The translations under genes were made by a program, and so were the position numbers. The notes beneath the pieces were generated by a model that saw nothing but the letters and a program-made list of their open reading frames with translations, had not been told where the DNA came from and did no database searches. Shown piece after piece: positions 55,277-64,000 of a stretch of DNA of 64,000 nucleotides; within the stretch, counting starts at the first letter, position 1, and each line of letters begins with the position of its first letter. Source of the stretch: an uncultured Pirellulaceae bacterium (GTDB lineage: Bacteria; Planctomycetota; Planctomycetia; Pirellulales; Pirellulaceae); contig CALKGE010000001.1 in assembly GCA_938084685.1 (NCBI GenBank), positions 372,001 to 436,000 of the forward strand, read 5' to 3'.

Positions 55277-56071
55277 TTAGTCTGAAGGTGCAGCAGATCC
55301 TCGGGCGGCCCACCAGGGCAGGCTGATTCCGCCATCCACCAGTAACGTCGCCCCGGTCATGTATTCGTGTCGGGGGTCGCTGAGGAACAGGATGGCCTCG
55401 GCGATTTCCTGCGGGTTCCCCAGTCGCCCCATAGGAATTTTAGCTCCTGCCTTCTCCAGTGTCTCTTCACTGGCGAATTTTCGTTCTCCCGGAGTGTCAA
55501 TCCAACCGGGTTGAATCATGTTGATTCGAATCTTGTGTTCCGCCACTTCAATGGCTGCTGTGCGGGCCATGTGTTCGAGCGCCGCCTTGGACATGTTGTA
55601 AGCCATCGCTCGGGGTGCGGGAATAAAAGCGTGAGGTGAACTTACCAGCGTAATGACTCCTCCGTCGCCCTGTGCGATCATCTGCTGAGTTGCGACTCGG
55701 GTCAGATAGAAAGCACCCCACATGGTCACATCCACCGTTCTGCGAAAGCCCTCCATATCAGCCTGATAAAATAGTTCGCGATCGCTGTAGGCCGCGTTGC
55801 TGACGGCGATATCAAGCCGCCCAAACTCGCTCACAGCCCTGTCAACCAGTGTTTGTACAGAATCCAGATCCGCGACATCTGCCTGGTGGGCGACTGCCTT
55901 TCCGCCAGCATCTTTGATAGCACGAACCACCTCTTCTGCCTGGTCGGGATGCGATCGATAGTTGACAACTACTTTGGCGCCAGCGCGTCCGAATGCAATG
56001 GCTGAGGCTCGGCCGATTCCAAGGCTGGCTCCGGTGACGATGACTACTTGATCTGAAAAATTAGTACTCAT
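55277..56071 (-). CDS. SDR-family oxidoreductase (glucose-1-dehydrogenase-like)
   Basis: 264-residue classical short-chain dehydrogenase with NAD(P) motif 'VTGASLGIGRASAIAFGRAG', structural 'VSNAAY', active-site serine in 'ITLVSSPHAF' and the 'YNMSKAALEH' (YxxxK) tetrad. 'GATLLVDGGISLPWW' closes the fold. Residues downstream of the cofactor-binding strand ('NYRSH') suggest NADPH preference. The substrate is not deducible. It starts 33 bases upstream of the zinc-ribbon gene. Confidence 0.9.
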   Translation of the reverse strand: MSTNFSDQVVIVTGASLGIGRASAIAFGRAGAKVVVNYRSHPDQAEEVVRAIKDAGGKAVAHQADVADLDSVQTLVDRAVSEFGRLDIAVSNAAYSDRELFYQADMEGFRRTVDVTMWGAFYLTRVATQQMIAQGDGGVITLVSSPHAFIPAPRAMAYNMSKAALEHMARTAAIEVAEHKIRINMIQPGWIDTPGERKFASEETLEKAGAKIPMGRLGNPQEIAEAILFLSDPRHEYMTGATLLVDGGISLPWWAARGSAAPSD

Positions 56072-57021
56072 AAATGTGTTACTGACTCATCAACAGGAAG
56101 TGGGTAATTGGTATTGAAAGTATGCCACTTAATTCTCGTCAGGCATTTAATTTCTTACGCAGAACTGTCTAAGTTGGCTCGCAATTCAACAGAAAAAAGT
56201 GAGCGGAATTCCCGAGGTTTCTGGATGGAGTTGGCGATGTCTGTCGAAACGACACCAGGATGAAGGCCGAACATGCTCCCAGTTTGTCATCGTGAACAGG
56301 GGCAGGCGGTTCTCTGTTTGGACGTCGGATTGGTCGAGTTATGAGGATTCTCTGGAATCCTCTGAGTTTGAGACTAGACCCTCTACTGGCCGTAGTTAAA
56401 ATTAACGACATGACGGTGGCTCAAATAAACCAATTGGGATGGTAGGTGAGCTTATCAGTGAAACGCTCGACGTCATGGGGCATCCACGAGGTGTCTCCGG
56501 TCGAGGCGGTTGGAGCTGAAACCGCAGGCCGGCTTGTCTGGTCTTCCGGTCTGTCTGGTATGTCAAGTTGCGAAGACTGAATTAAGTTGTTCGCGGACCC
56601 TGGTAGAGTTTTAGGCTCCGTGAATGTTTAACGAGGTCGAGTTAGTAAGTTGGTCGGGCTGCACGTATTGTTACGAGCAAACCCCAATAACAGGTGTGCT
56701 AATTCGATTGAAATGTTTCGCAGTGACAACCACCGAGTCGACCTGATGGTAGGATAGCATCAAGTTCAACAGTGAGCCGACGGTGAAATGCCGATGCCAT
56801 GTTGGACTTCTAAACCATCAGATTGCAGGTTGATTTTGTCAGCAGTGAGTCTTCAACATTCAGACTCATTGGGGGTCGTCCGAGTCAGTAGTAGGATGGA
56901 TGTTCTACTTATATGATGAGTACGATATTCCTCAGGTGTACCCCGGCGCCTGATGGTGAATGGCATGGAATAAATGCCATTGGTCATATCCGAAAAATAT
57001 TAAACAACACAAGAGTAACGT
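56072..57021. other. Long non-coding region upstream of the primary sigma factor gene
   Basis: About 950 bases without a convincing gene. A perfect 8-base-pair hairpin GAGGATTC-TCTG-GAATCCTC is at 56343-56362. Two adjacent hairpins occur just upstream of the sigma gene: TCAGGTG (56932-56938) with CGCCTGA (56947-56953), and AATGGCAT (56959-56966) with ATGCCATT (56974-56981). An 80-codon minus-strand frame (56169-56411) lacks family features and codon character and is not called. I see no rnpB, tmRNA or SRP motif. It may hold promoters, an antisense RNA or a small RNA. Confidence 0.5.
56932..56981 (+). promoter_or_regulatory. Tandem hairpins in the 5' leader of the primary sigma factor gene
   Basis: Two consecutive stem-loops: a 7-base-pair stem with one G-T pair (TCAGGTG/CGCCTGA, 8-base loop) and, 5 bases later, a perfect 8-base-pair stem (AATGGCAT/ATGCCATT, 7-base loop). 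The second ends 40 bases before the ATG. They could stabilise the message or tune translation. Neither has a T run, so they are not terminators. Confidence 0.45.
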
Positions 57022-58575
57022 ATGAGCATATACGATCCACTTCTTGATGACTTTGAAGAAGATAGTGAAGTAACCGTCGCCCGCGGTTTTCAAAAACAGA
57101 CAGATGAATCGGACGAGGAGAATCAGAAGTCCTCGGCCAACAAAAGCGAGAGTGCTGATCCCGAAGAAAATTCGGATGATGAGCTGGTAGAGGTAGAGGA
57201 GCAGGAAGCCTGGTCGGATGACCCGGTGCGAATGTATCTGACTCAGATGGGTGAAATCCCTCTGTTGACTCGAGTAGAAGAGATTCGCCTGGCAAAACGT
57301 ATCGAAGACACGCGTCGCGCTTTTCGCGCCAAGTTGCTCGAATGTGACTATGTCTTTCAAATGGCCTTTAAGATTCTTCGTCGCGTCCATCACGGTGAAC
57401 TGCCGTTCGACCGTACCGTTCAGGTTTCTGTTACCGACCGTCTCGAGAAAGAACAAATCATGGGGCGTATGCCTCATAATCTGGAAGTGATCGAGACTCT
57501 GGTTCGATTGAACAAGCGGGATTTCCGCGTTGCTGTCAGTAAATCGTTTTCGAAAGCCGAACGCCGGGAAGCCTGGAAAAACCTGGGGCGTCGTCGCCGT
57601 CGTTGTGTTCGTCTGGTGGAAGAACTTGGTTTACGAACGCAGCGGATTGAACCAATGATCAATACGCTGAATGATTTCAGTGACTGTATTGATAAGCTGT
57701 TGCTGGATATTCAGGAAGCCAAAGATAACAAAGATCATCAACGTAAGCGCGACCTGCTTTCGCAGTATCGCAATATTATGCTTGCCATTCAGGAGACGCC
57801 TACCAGTCTTCGTAACCGAGTGAAATATCTCAATACGGTTTATGCCGAGTATCAGCAGGCGAAGCGGGAGTTGTCAGAAGGAAACCTGCGACTGGTCGTA
57901 TCGATTGCCAAGAAGTATCGTAATCGTGGCTTGAGTTTTCTGGATCTGATCCAGGAAGGTAACGCTGGTTTGATGCGAGCGGTTGATAAGTTTGAATATC
58001 GCCGCGGCTTCAAGTTTTGTACCTATGCAACCTGGTGGATTCGTCAGGCGATTACTCGTGCCGTTGCAGACCAGAGCCGTACGATCCGGATTCCCGTGCA
58101 CATGGTGGAAACGATGTCACGCGTTCGAAATGTCTCTCGCCAACTGGTCCAGGAACTGGGGCGGGAGCCGACTTTGGAAGAGACGGCTCGTCGAGCAGAA
58201 ACGACAGTTGAAGAAGCTCGACGTGTGCTGGCCATGAGTCGTTACCCAATCAGCCTCGATCGCCCGGTTGGAAACAGTGAAGATAGCCAGTTCGGAGATT
58301 TACTGCCCGATGGCGACGCTGAAAGTCCCGCTTCGGGAGCTTCTCAGGAAATGCTTCGTGATCGTATCAATCGTGTTCTCAAGACGTTGAGTTATCGTGA
58401 ACGCGAAATTATCAAGCTGCGATACGGTCTGGGCGATGGATACAGCTATACGCTAGAAGAAGTGGGACACATCTTCAAAGTGACTCGAGAGCGAATTCGT
58501 CAGATCGAGGCCAAAGCGGTCCGTAAATTGCAGCAACCAAGCCGCAGCCAGGAGCTGGTAGGTTTCCTCGATTAA
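57022..58575 (+). CDS. rpoD: RNA polymerase primary sigma factor (RpoD/SigA)
   Basis: 517-residue housekeeping sigma-70 protein. After an acidic N-terminus (residues about 1-65, no canonical region 1.1) come region 1.2 '[20 protein letters not shown]', a long charged spacer, region 2 '[20 protein letters not shown]', '[20 protein letters not shown]' and '[20 protein letters not shown]', region 3 '[20 protein letters not shown]', and region 4 '[20 protein letters not shown]' with helix-turn-helix '[20 protein letters not shown]'. Region 2.4/4.2 residues fit recognition of TATAAT and TTGACA. The ATG at 57022 has no strong Shine-Dalgarno site. Confidence 0.95.
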   Translation: MSIYDPLLDDFEEDSEVTVARGFQKQTDESDEENQKSSANKSESADPEENSDDELVEVEEQEAWSDDPVRMYLTQMGEIPLLTRVEEIRLAKRIEDTRRAFRAKLLECDYVFQMAFKILRRVHHGELPFDRTVQVSVTDRLEKEQIMGRMPHNLEVIETLVRLNKRDFRVAVSKSFSKAERREAWKNLGRRRRRCVRLVEELGLRTQRIEPMINTLNDFSDCIDKLLLDIQEAKDNKDHQRKRDLLSQYRNIMLAIQETPTSLRNRVKYLNTVYAEYQQAKRELSEGNLRLVVSIAKKYRNRGLSFLDLIQEGNAGLMRAVDKFEYRRGFKFCTYATWWIRQAITRAVADQSRTIRIPVHMVETMSRVRNVSRQLVQELGREPTLEETARRAETTVEEARRVLAMSRYPISLDRPVGNSEDSQFGDLLPDGDAESPASGASQEMLRDRINRVLKTLSYREREIIKLRYGLGDGYSYTLEEVGHIFKVTRERIRQIEAKAVRKLQQPSRSQELVGFLD

Positions 58576-58590
58576 GCAATCAATTCTACG

Positions 58591-58624
58591 AAAACGCGTG
58601 TTGCCAGGCAGCACGCGTTTTTTT
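58591..58624 (+). terminator. Rho-independent terminator of the primary sigma factor gene
   Basis: AAAACGCGTG (58591-58600) pairs perfectly with CACGCGTTTT (58612-58621) around an 11-base loop, followed by further Ts to 58624. A strong, GC-rich terminator, 15 bases after the stop codon. Confidence 0.93.
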
Positions 58625-58723
58625 ATGCGCCAATGTTGTTTGTGGGGGCAGATATAGAATCTGGCAGTCGCATTTGCCACCCCGCTTGGAGAAAAGAACG
58701 GTTGGTTTTCTATTGACCGTCCG

Positions 58724-60187
58724 TTACAGATTTCGAGCGATCGATGCTCCAACCAGTCTGCCACTGGTCATTGCCCAGGCAATATGACACCCGTGACTCC
58801 AAAGAATCATGCCGTTAAGTCCACATTGCCCGACAGCATAAAGTCCCGGGATCACTTTCTGATCTGTATCCAGTACTTGTAGCTGCTGGTTCACCGCTGG
58901 GCTTCCTTCAGTGGTCGTGAAATACGACTTCACCGGCCCTAGCAAGACCCACGGCCCGACACGGCTACCAAACGATTGCCGAGCTGTTTCGATCAGGCAT
59001 TCGCCTGGCACTCCTGTCGTCCGAGCCAATTCTTCGAGCGTGTCGGTCCTGGTAGTAATATCGGCTCGCAAACGTAAATAGTCATCGACATAGGCATAGG
59101 CAATATCAGGGGCTGTTGATACAAAGTGGGGCCAATGAGAAAATCTGGCAATCTGTTCCGGTCCCAGCAGGATGTATGCCTGCTTGTCTGGCTGTCGCGA
59201 GACAGCACGGTTACGTTCCTCCACATCGGTTTCTACACAAAACCGTTCACCATGTTTGTTGATCAGAATGGCACCGTGGTCAAACAGGGCATCTTCCGGG
59301 TGCTGCCAGGTGACAAGCAGTCGTTTGATGATCTTTCGAAAAACCCACTGAGGTAACAGACTGGCGATCCAGTTTTGTAGCTTGGCCAGCGGGCCAGTGA
59401 CAGGCAGCCACTGCTGAAATGGACGTCTAGCGGTAGCGATAAACCGAAGCTCGGGCCCATAAGTGATATCCATATTTACCAGTTTCGCGTTAACACTTTC
59501 GGCTAACAGGTGGCCCAGTCCGGTTGCATTTGGATTGATGCCATCAATGTTCTCATAGCCAGGTCCCTTGAACCGTTTGATTAATGCCGGATTGTTGGCA
59601 TAGTCTCCGGCCGCCAGTATGACAGCATGCTTGGCGTACAGAGTATGCTGATCGCCAGCAGCGTTGCAATACTGGACGCCCGTTACTCGTTTTCCATCGG
59701 TTTTCAAATGTTCCACGGTGGCTCGCGGGAGAATTTCGACTCCATGTTTTCTTGCTGCGAGCTGCAGTCTGGCGATATAAGCTTTCGCACCGGGTACCAC
59801 ATTGTGCATACGAGGTTGCGTGTTTGGAGGTTCTGCGGCCGGTCCGACGAATTGGATGCCATGGGATTGTAACCAGTCGATGGTGTCTGCCGCATGTCGC
59901 ACGAAAAATGCGCGGTGCGTAGGATTATTGCGAGCTTCGATATCAGCAGGAGCAAATTCCGTAAGATCAATCTGATGCTGCTCGGCCGTGTCCACAATAC
60001 CCTGTTTGCGCTGGAACGTAGTTCCTGCGGCAGTAAAAGAGCCGACAGCGATTCCCGTCGTACCGCCCGTTTGCTCACATGCTTCAAGCACAACCGTTGT
60101 CAGATGGTGCTCTGCACAGGATACGGCGGCCGCTAACCCGCTACCTCCGGCTCCAACCACAATCACGTCAGGCTGCTTGTGTTCCAT
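58724..60187 (-). CDS. FAD-dependent oxidoreductase (fumarate reductase/ketosteroid-dehydrogenase type)
   Basis: 487-residue flavoprotein. The FAD-binding Rossmann motif is 'VIVVGAGGSGLAAAVSCAEH' with 'EACEQTGGTTGIAVGSF'. The FAD_binding_2 core continues with 'HAVILAAGDYANNPALIKRF' and closes with 'AVGQCGLNGMILWSHGCHIA' and 'AMTSGRLVGASIA'. The family includes fumarate reductases, urocanate reductases and 3-ketosteroid dehydrogenases, so the substrate is uncertain. It is 3 bases downstream of glnE on the minus strand and may be co-transcribed, but a functional link is not obvious. Confidence 0.85.
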   Translation of the reverse strand: MEHKQPDVIVVGAGGSGLAAAVSCAEHHLTTVVLEACEQTGGTTGIAVGSFTAAGTTFQRKQGIVDTAEQHQIDLTEFAPADIEARNNPTHRAFFVRHAADTIDWLQSHGIQFVGPAAEPPNTQPRMHNVVPGAKAYIARLQLAARKHGVEILPRATVEHLKTDGKRVTGVQYCNAAGDQHTLYAKHAVILAAGDYANNPALIKRFKGPGYENIDGINPNATGLGHLLAESVNAKLVNMDITYGPELRFIATARRPFQQWLPVTGPLAKLQNWIASLLPQWVFRKIIKRLLVTWQHPEDALFDHGAILINKHGERFCVETDVEERNRAVSRQPDKQAYILLGPEQIARFSHWPHFVSTAPDIAYAYVDDYLRLRADITTRTDTLEELARTTGVPGECLIETARQSFGSRVGPWVLLGPVKSYFTTTEGSPAVNQQLQVLDTDQKVIPGLYAVGQCGLNGMILWSHGCHIAWAMTSGRLVGASIARNL

Positions 60188-60190
60188 CGG

Positions 60191-63100
60191 TCACTGGCTG
60201 TTAAAGATTCTTTCGAAACGGCGACGATTTTCCTGGCAGTATCGGCGACAGACAGTTACCAGAGATTGAGGGCTTTCATATCCCAGAAGGGACGCCAGTT
60301 TTTCGAGCTCCAATTGCTGTTCAGGTAAATCGTGCCGGTGTGCGGTGTCCATCAGACGTAGGCCTGACTCGACCCGTCTCAAAAACAGATACGACTTACT
60401 CAGCGTCGTAGCATCATCCTCAGATAACAGGCCATGTTCTTTCAGCTTTTCCAACGCTACCAAAGTCCCCGGATGCTGGATTCCTTCGATATCCCCATGG
60501 GTAAGTTGTAACATTTGAACAATGTATTCAATGTCCATCGTTCCCCCACGAAAACGTTTCAGGTTTCTATCGGTTGCACCGGACTCCGATTCAATGCGTG
60601 TCTGGTAGATTTGAGATATCAACGAGGTCTTCTGATTGGCCGTGGCTATCGTTCGGGAAATGATGTTCTGAGCACGGTTTTTGGCGCTGTCCGACCCCAA
60701 CAGGATGCGTGCTTTGCATAAGCCCATATACTGCCAAAGTGGGACTTCAGCTTGACTGAGATACGCATCATAGTCATCCAGCGAAATGGCCAGAGGGGCA
60801 TGTTGGTGTGTTGCCCGTAGCTTGCTATCAATATCAAACAGACGCCCATGTGGCCGTGTGCGAGTCGCCGTCTGAAGAACTCGCTTTGCCAGCTCATTGA
60901 AGAAATGGTGATTGGAGGTTTGGCGAATCTTGTGGTTCCGCCGCGTTGGCTGTGTGCTGCCTTCTCCTTCATACAGGAAGAGTATATCCACGTCACTGTG
61001 AAAGTTGGGTTCCTGACCTCCCAGTTTTCCCAGGCCAATCAGTACCGGAGAAGCGGGCTCTCCATCGCATGGTCCTCCTTCCATCATCGGCTGACCATGT
61101 TTTTCGACCAGTTGCCGATAATGCTCGTGGACGATTTCCCGCAGACAAATTTCGATGATGTCGGACAGAGATTTATGTGAATCGGCCAGCGAGTCTTTAC
61201 CGAGGATTTCACGGACACCGACGCGGAGGTGCTGAGCGTGTTTGAAGGCCAGTACCACGTCAACCAATTCCTGCCCTTCGATTTGAGCACCTTTGACCAG
61301 TTCGGTCATCACACGTTGAAGTGATTCCTGGGTGGGCAGGTGATCGAGAATGAGGCAATCCAGCAGCTCATCGATCATGCCCGGATAACTGGTGAGGATC
61401 GTGATGAGGTAAGGGCTGTTGGAGCAAAGTTTGACGTAGAGGTTGAGAGTAGCAGGGTTTACCTGAAACAGCTCCCAGAGGACCCCTTTTCCGCCAAGTG
61501 AATCACTGACAGTACTCAGATTGGCAAGTGTCATATCCGGATCAGGAGTTTGAGCGATGGACTCAAGTAATCTCGGCGCGATCATCGCCAAAAAGTGCCG
61601 GCACCGGCGAGTGGACAGAAAAGGTATACGCTCTGTTGCCAAGTCCATGAGATACTGGTAGCAGGACTGAACGTCCTTGAAGTTGTGTTTTCCTAACACT
61701 TCTTCAAGCATTTCGTCACCGGGGTCCGGACTGAGAATCAGGTCTACTTCCGGCTCGGTTTCCTGGTCGTCATCAAACGAGGATTCAAGTAATCGATCAA
61801 GTATTTGCTGACTGACCTGGAGCAGATGAGCCACATCGTTTTGTAATGTTTCTGGGGCCTCTTCACCTTGATATCCCAGACTTTGAGCGAGGGCGGTGAG
61901 TTCCGCTGGTTCATTTGGAATGGTCGTCGTCGTTACGTTATCCAGTGTTTGCAGTCGATGATGGATTCGCTTGAGTTCGAGGAAGGAGTCTCGCAGAACA
62001 TTGGATTCTTCCTGTGACAGCAGGCCAGCCTTATGCAGTTGCAGGATGGCTGGCAGAGTGCCACGGACACGAATTGCTTCAAAGCTGCCGCCATTGATCA
62101 ATTGCAGAAAAGGGACAACGAAATTGATCTCCCTGATTCCGCCCGGAGCATTGACGACATCCTGTTGACCGGTATCTTCCCAACGATGCAGCCGCCGTTT
62201 TTGAGCTTTGATTCCAGTGATGTCGGCACGGTTGAGGTAGCGTCGATAGATCCATTTTTCCATGTGTTTCAGGAATCGCTGACCTAATCGGAGATCACCA
62301 GCAATGGCTCGGGCATTGATCAATTCCTGACGTTGCCAGGTTCTACCCGAAAAGTCAAGGAATCGAATAGCATCGTTAATATGAACGGCTGTTGTGGAAG
62401 ATTGGGCAGATAATTGAAAGCTGATGTCAATATCCAGTAGTTTGGTGCCGTTGGGCAGGGTCAGAAAACTGATGGTGTCGTTGAGAATAGTCGCATAACG
62501 CTGTTCATCCTGCGACTGCCCGGATGGTGATTCTGACGGTTTGTTTTGATAGATCAGAAAGGCTTGCAGCGTGGTTCCGTAGCTGAGTTGGTTGCCAGCC
62601 AGATCTCCCAGAGCAATGAGCGAGAAGGGAAGGTCGGCGGCCGAGGTAGCATTCAGCTGATGTTTCTTAATTGATTTCCGTGAGGCCAGCTCCACAGCAC
62701 TTTGCAGCAGGGCTTCACAGAGTATGGATGTTTGATTGGCAACCACATCAGCGGGCTGTTTCATGACCAGGTCACCATAAGCAATCCGCAGCAGCTCGCG
62801 ATTCCGGATCCGTTCGAGTTGCTCTGAAATGTCCGGATCACTTGCCAGATTCAGCACCTCGGTTCGGATTTCATCAATCAGGATTGCTCGATCAACCGGT
62901 TGGCCGTCGGTCATACGAAGCAGGTCGTAGCACTCCGGATCCTGGATAAGAAGTTCAGCGATTTGCTCACTGGCTGAAAACATGACCAGCAAAGTTGGCA
63001 ATGCGGACTGGTCTCGTTCCCAAAGTGAACCCAGTGCAATGGGGTTACGTGATACGTTGGAGAATCGAGCCAGATAATTCAACGCTTGATTTGGCTTGGG

Positions 63101-63286
63101 TACGTTGGGAAGTGCCTGTTCCAGTTGAGTTGCTGTAACAGCGACCAGATCGAGTGTCATACCGGACTCGGCAATAGCTGTTAACGCGTCATGTGCCTGA
63201 CGCTTATCCGTGAGTGTCACGCTTTGAAACCACTTACGGGCGACAGCAGGTGAATCGAGAATTGTGATAAGCTGCTCGGTGTCCAT
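60191..63286 (-). CDS. glnE: Glutamine synthetase adenylyltransferase-like protein, N-terminal catalytic site degenerate
   Basis: 1031-residue GlnE-like protein, which (de)adenylylates glutamine synthetase in response to PII. The C-terminal nucleotidyltransferase domain is intact: 'LIGLGKLGGQEPNFHSDVDI', with metal ligands Asp765 and Asp767. The corresponding N-terminal segment, 'LIALGDLAGNQLSYGTTLQA', keeps the fold but has Thr239 and Gln241 in place of the two Asp. Linker helices ('RRLHRWEDTGQQDVVNAPGG', 'FVVPFLQLINGG') and the final 'RFRGGTMDIEYIVQMLQLTH' match the family. The adenylyl-removing half is therefore probably inactive. A glutamine synthetase gene is not in the window. Confidence 0.88.
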   Translation of the reverse strand: MDTEQLITILDSPAVARKWFQSVTLTDKRQAHDALTAIAESGMTLDLVAVTATQLEQALPNVPKPNQALNYLARFSNVSRNPIALGSLWERDQSALPTLLVMFSASEQIAELLIQDPECYDLLRMTDGQPVDRAILIDEIRTEVLNLASDPDISEQLERIRNRELLRIAYGDLVMKQPADVVANQTSILCEALLQSAVELASRKSIKKHQLNATSAADLPFSLIALGDLAGNQLSYGTTLQAFLIYQNKPSESPSGQSQDEQRYATILNDTISFLTLPNGTKLLDIDISFQLSAQSSTTAVHINDAIRFLDFSGRTWQRQELINARAIAGDLRLGQRFLKHMEKWIYRRYLNRADITGIKAQKRRLHRWEDTGQQDVVNAPGGIREINFVVPFLQLINGGSFEAIRVRGTLPAILQLHKAGLLSQEESNVLRDSFLELKRIHHRLQTLDNVTTTTIPNEPAELTALAQSLGYQGEEAPETLQNDVAHLLQVSQQILDRLLESSFDDDQETEPEVDLILSPDPGDEMLEEVLGKHNFKDVQSCYQYLMDLATERIPFLSTRRCRHFLAMIAPRLLESIAQTPDPDMTLANLSTVSDSLGGKGVLWELFQVNPATLNLYVKLCSNSPYLITILTSYPGMIDELLDCLILDHLPTQESLQRVMTELVKGAQIEGQELVDVVLAFKHAQHLRVGVREILGKDSLADSHKSLSDIIEICLREIVHEHYRQLVEKHGQPMMEGGPCDGEPASPVLIGLGKLGGQEPNFHSDVDILFLYEGEGSTQPTRRNHKIRQTSNHHFFNELAKRVLQTATRTRPHGRLFDIDSKLRATHQHAPLAISLDDYDAYLSQAEVPLWQYMGLCKARILLGSDSAKNRAQNIISRTIATANQKTSLISQIYQTRIESESGATDRNLKRFRGGTMDIEYIVQMLQLTHGDIEGIQHPGTLVALEKLKEHGLLSEDDATTLSKSYLFLRRVESGLRLMDTAHRHDLPEQQLELEKLASLLGYESPQSLVTVCRRYCQENRRRFERIFNSQ

Positions 63287-63357
63287 GACCTGATCGCGTT
63301 CCTGAATATATTCCTAGTCTAGCACGCCACGACAGGAATCGACAATTACGAGTGCAC

Positions 63358-64000
63358 TCAGGATTGGACCAGCTGTAACCAGTCGATTTCCTGGCTCAGT
63401 CCCTGCTGGAAACCGACGGTGGCCAGAACGGGAGGGATACAACACCGTTCAATTTCCGCTGGATTCGAACGAAGGCTCAGATCCTGATCTCCGACAGGCT
63501 TCAGATGATTGATAATCACGCCTGCGATAGGAATTCCATCTTCGTAGGAAGCTGCCGTAATGAGCGTCTGCAGGGTGTGATTAATACACCCCAGTTTGTT
63601 GGGGACGACAACCACGAGCGGAAAGCCGAATGCATAAGCCAGATCCGCAACAAAGTGCTCGTCACTGATCGGTGACATCAGCCCACCTGCTCCTTCGACA
63701 ATGATAAAGTCTGAATGTTCTTGCCAGAACTGGATTCCATCTACCAGCAACTGCGAGTTAATCTCTTTTCCCTCTGCCTTGGCGGCGAGATGGGGTGCCA
63801 GCGGAGCGGCAAACATTTGTGGGCAAACATCTTCTACTGTGCCAGGTTTACCAGCCGCATTCCACAGCGCATCTGCATCTTCACTGAATAGTGTGCCGTT
63901 GCCTTGATCGATACAACCACTGGCGGCTGGTTTGTAGACGCCGACGTTCACACCCTGAGCTCGCAGTTGCCTGGCAATGAGTGCAGATACGTACGTTTTC
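63358..64000 (-). CDS. bioD: Dethiobiotin synthetase, 5'-truncated by window edge
   Basis: About 213 residues of an ATP-dependent carboxylase forming dethiobiotin from 7,8-diaminopelargonic acid. The frame is open to the window end, with 'KTYVSALIARQL' (the end of the Walker A) at the edge, so the start lies outside and the GTG at 63951 is internal. Motifs are 'VNVGVYKPAASG' (substrate-site Lys), 'FIIVEGAGGLMSPI' (catalytic region) and 'VVPNKLGCINHTLQT'. It is on the minus strand, far from bioF, and is followed by glnE after 70 bases. Confidence 0.92.
   Translation of the reverse strand, partial: KTYVSALIARQLRAQGVNVGVYKPAASGCIDQGNGTLFSEDADALWNAAGKPGTVEDVCPQMFAAPLAPHLAAKAEGKEINSQLLVDGIQFWQEHSDFIIVEGAGGLMSPISDEHFVADLAYAFGFPLVVVVPNKLGCINHTLQTLITAASYEDGIPIAGVIINHLKPVGDQDLSLRSNPAEIERCCIPPVLATVGFQQGLSQEIDWLQLVQS

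Noticed and set aside
56169-56411. 80-codon minus-strand frame in the long non-coding stretch
   Set aside because: Proline/arginine/serine-rich with no motif, signal or ribosome-binding site; probably chance.
58591-58624. Terminator as a shared bidirectional terminator for the flavoprotein gene on the minus strand
   Set aside because: The minus-strand side has only four Ts after the stem and lies about 100 bases past the flavoprotein stop, so it is called for the sigma gene only.
1-64000. CRISPR arrays, insertion sequences, prophage or integrated element boundaries
   Set aside because: No regularly spaced repeats, transposase or integrase motifs, or tRNA-flanked direct repeats were seen by reading the sequence.

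Overview
The window reads as chromosomal DNA of a Planctomycetota bacterium, most like a Pirellulaceae-type lineage. The main evidence is two adjacent modules of planctomycete-typical proteins: DUF1501 proteins paired with DUF1549/DUF1553 proteins, one of which carries N-terminal PSCyt1-type CxxCH haem motifs. Enlarged ABC-transporter subunits, a DUF6807 protein, and a mix of ATG, GTG and TTG starts with weak Shine-Dalgarno sites fit the same picture. I saw no rRNA or tRNA gene, no insertion sequence, no prophage and no CRISPR array. It looks like a stable core-plus-accessory chromosomal segment.

Layout. 1-6912 (+): 3'-part of lysA, a ferredoxin, an orphan adenine methyltransferase coupled to a sugar isomerase-like protein, a membrane glycosyltransferase, a ceramidase-like secreted protein and a metallophosphoesterase. 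6947-9936: an elongation factor P module, with efp and an FHA-domain/EpmA fusion on the minus strand and the radical-SAM enzyme epmB divergent. 9950-13832 (+): a methyltransferase, thyA-folA, and an ECF sigma factor with a membrane-anchored partner, ended by a strong terminator. 14010-21708: one unrecognised gene, then a four-gene oligopeptide ABC importer (-). 21897: bioF. 23056-30167 (-): a complete MacAB-TolC-like export system whose adaptor carries EF-hands and whose outer-membrane protein has a glycine-rich insert.

30765-41307 (+): a membrane/coiled-coil protein, a rhomboid protease and the two DUF1501/DUF1549 modules. 41425-42649 (-): a DUF6807 gene broken by a single-base frameshift. 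42753-43319 (+): a glutathione peroxidase read through an in-frame TGA, very probably a selenoprotein with a bacterial SECIS-like hairpin just after the TGA. 43416-53138 (+): a HEAT-like protein, a TlpA thioredoxin, a DEAD-box helicase, a zinc-peptidase-like lipoprotein, glyA, a response regulator, a TPR protein and a CPBP protease. 53153-56071 (-): small unknowns, an alpha/beta hydrolase and an SDR oxidoreductase. 56072-57021: a long non-coding stretch with a structured leader, then the primary sigma factor gene (57022-58575). 58724-64000 (-): a flavoprotein, a glnE whose adenylyl-removing half appears dead, and the 3' part of bioD.

The most noteworthy items are the selenocysteine peroxidase, the EF-P lysylation locus with an FHA-EpmA fusion, the EF-hand membrane-fusion protein, and the GlnE with substituted metal ligands in its N-terminal half. 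No single wholly new multi-gene system stands out. The novelty is mostly in domain architecture.
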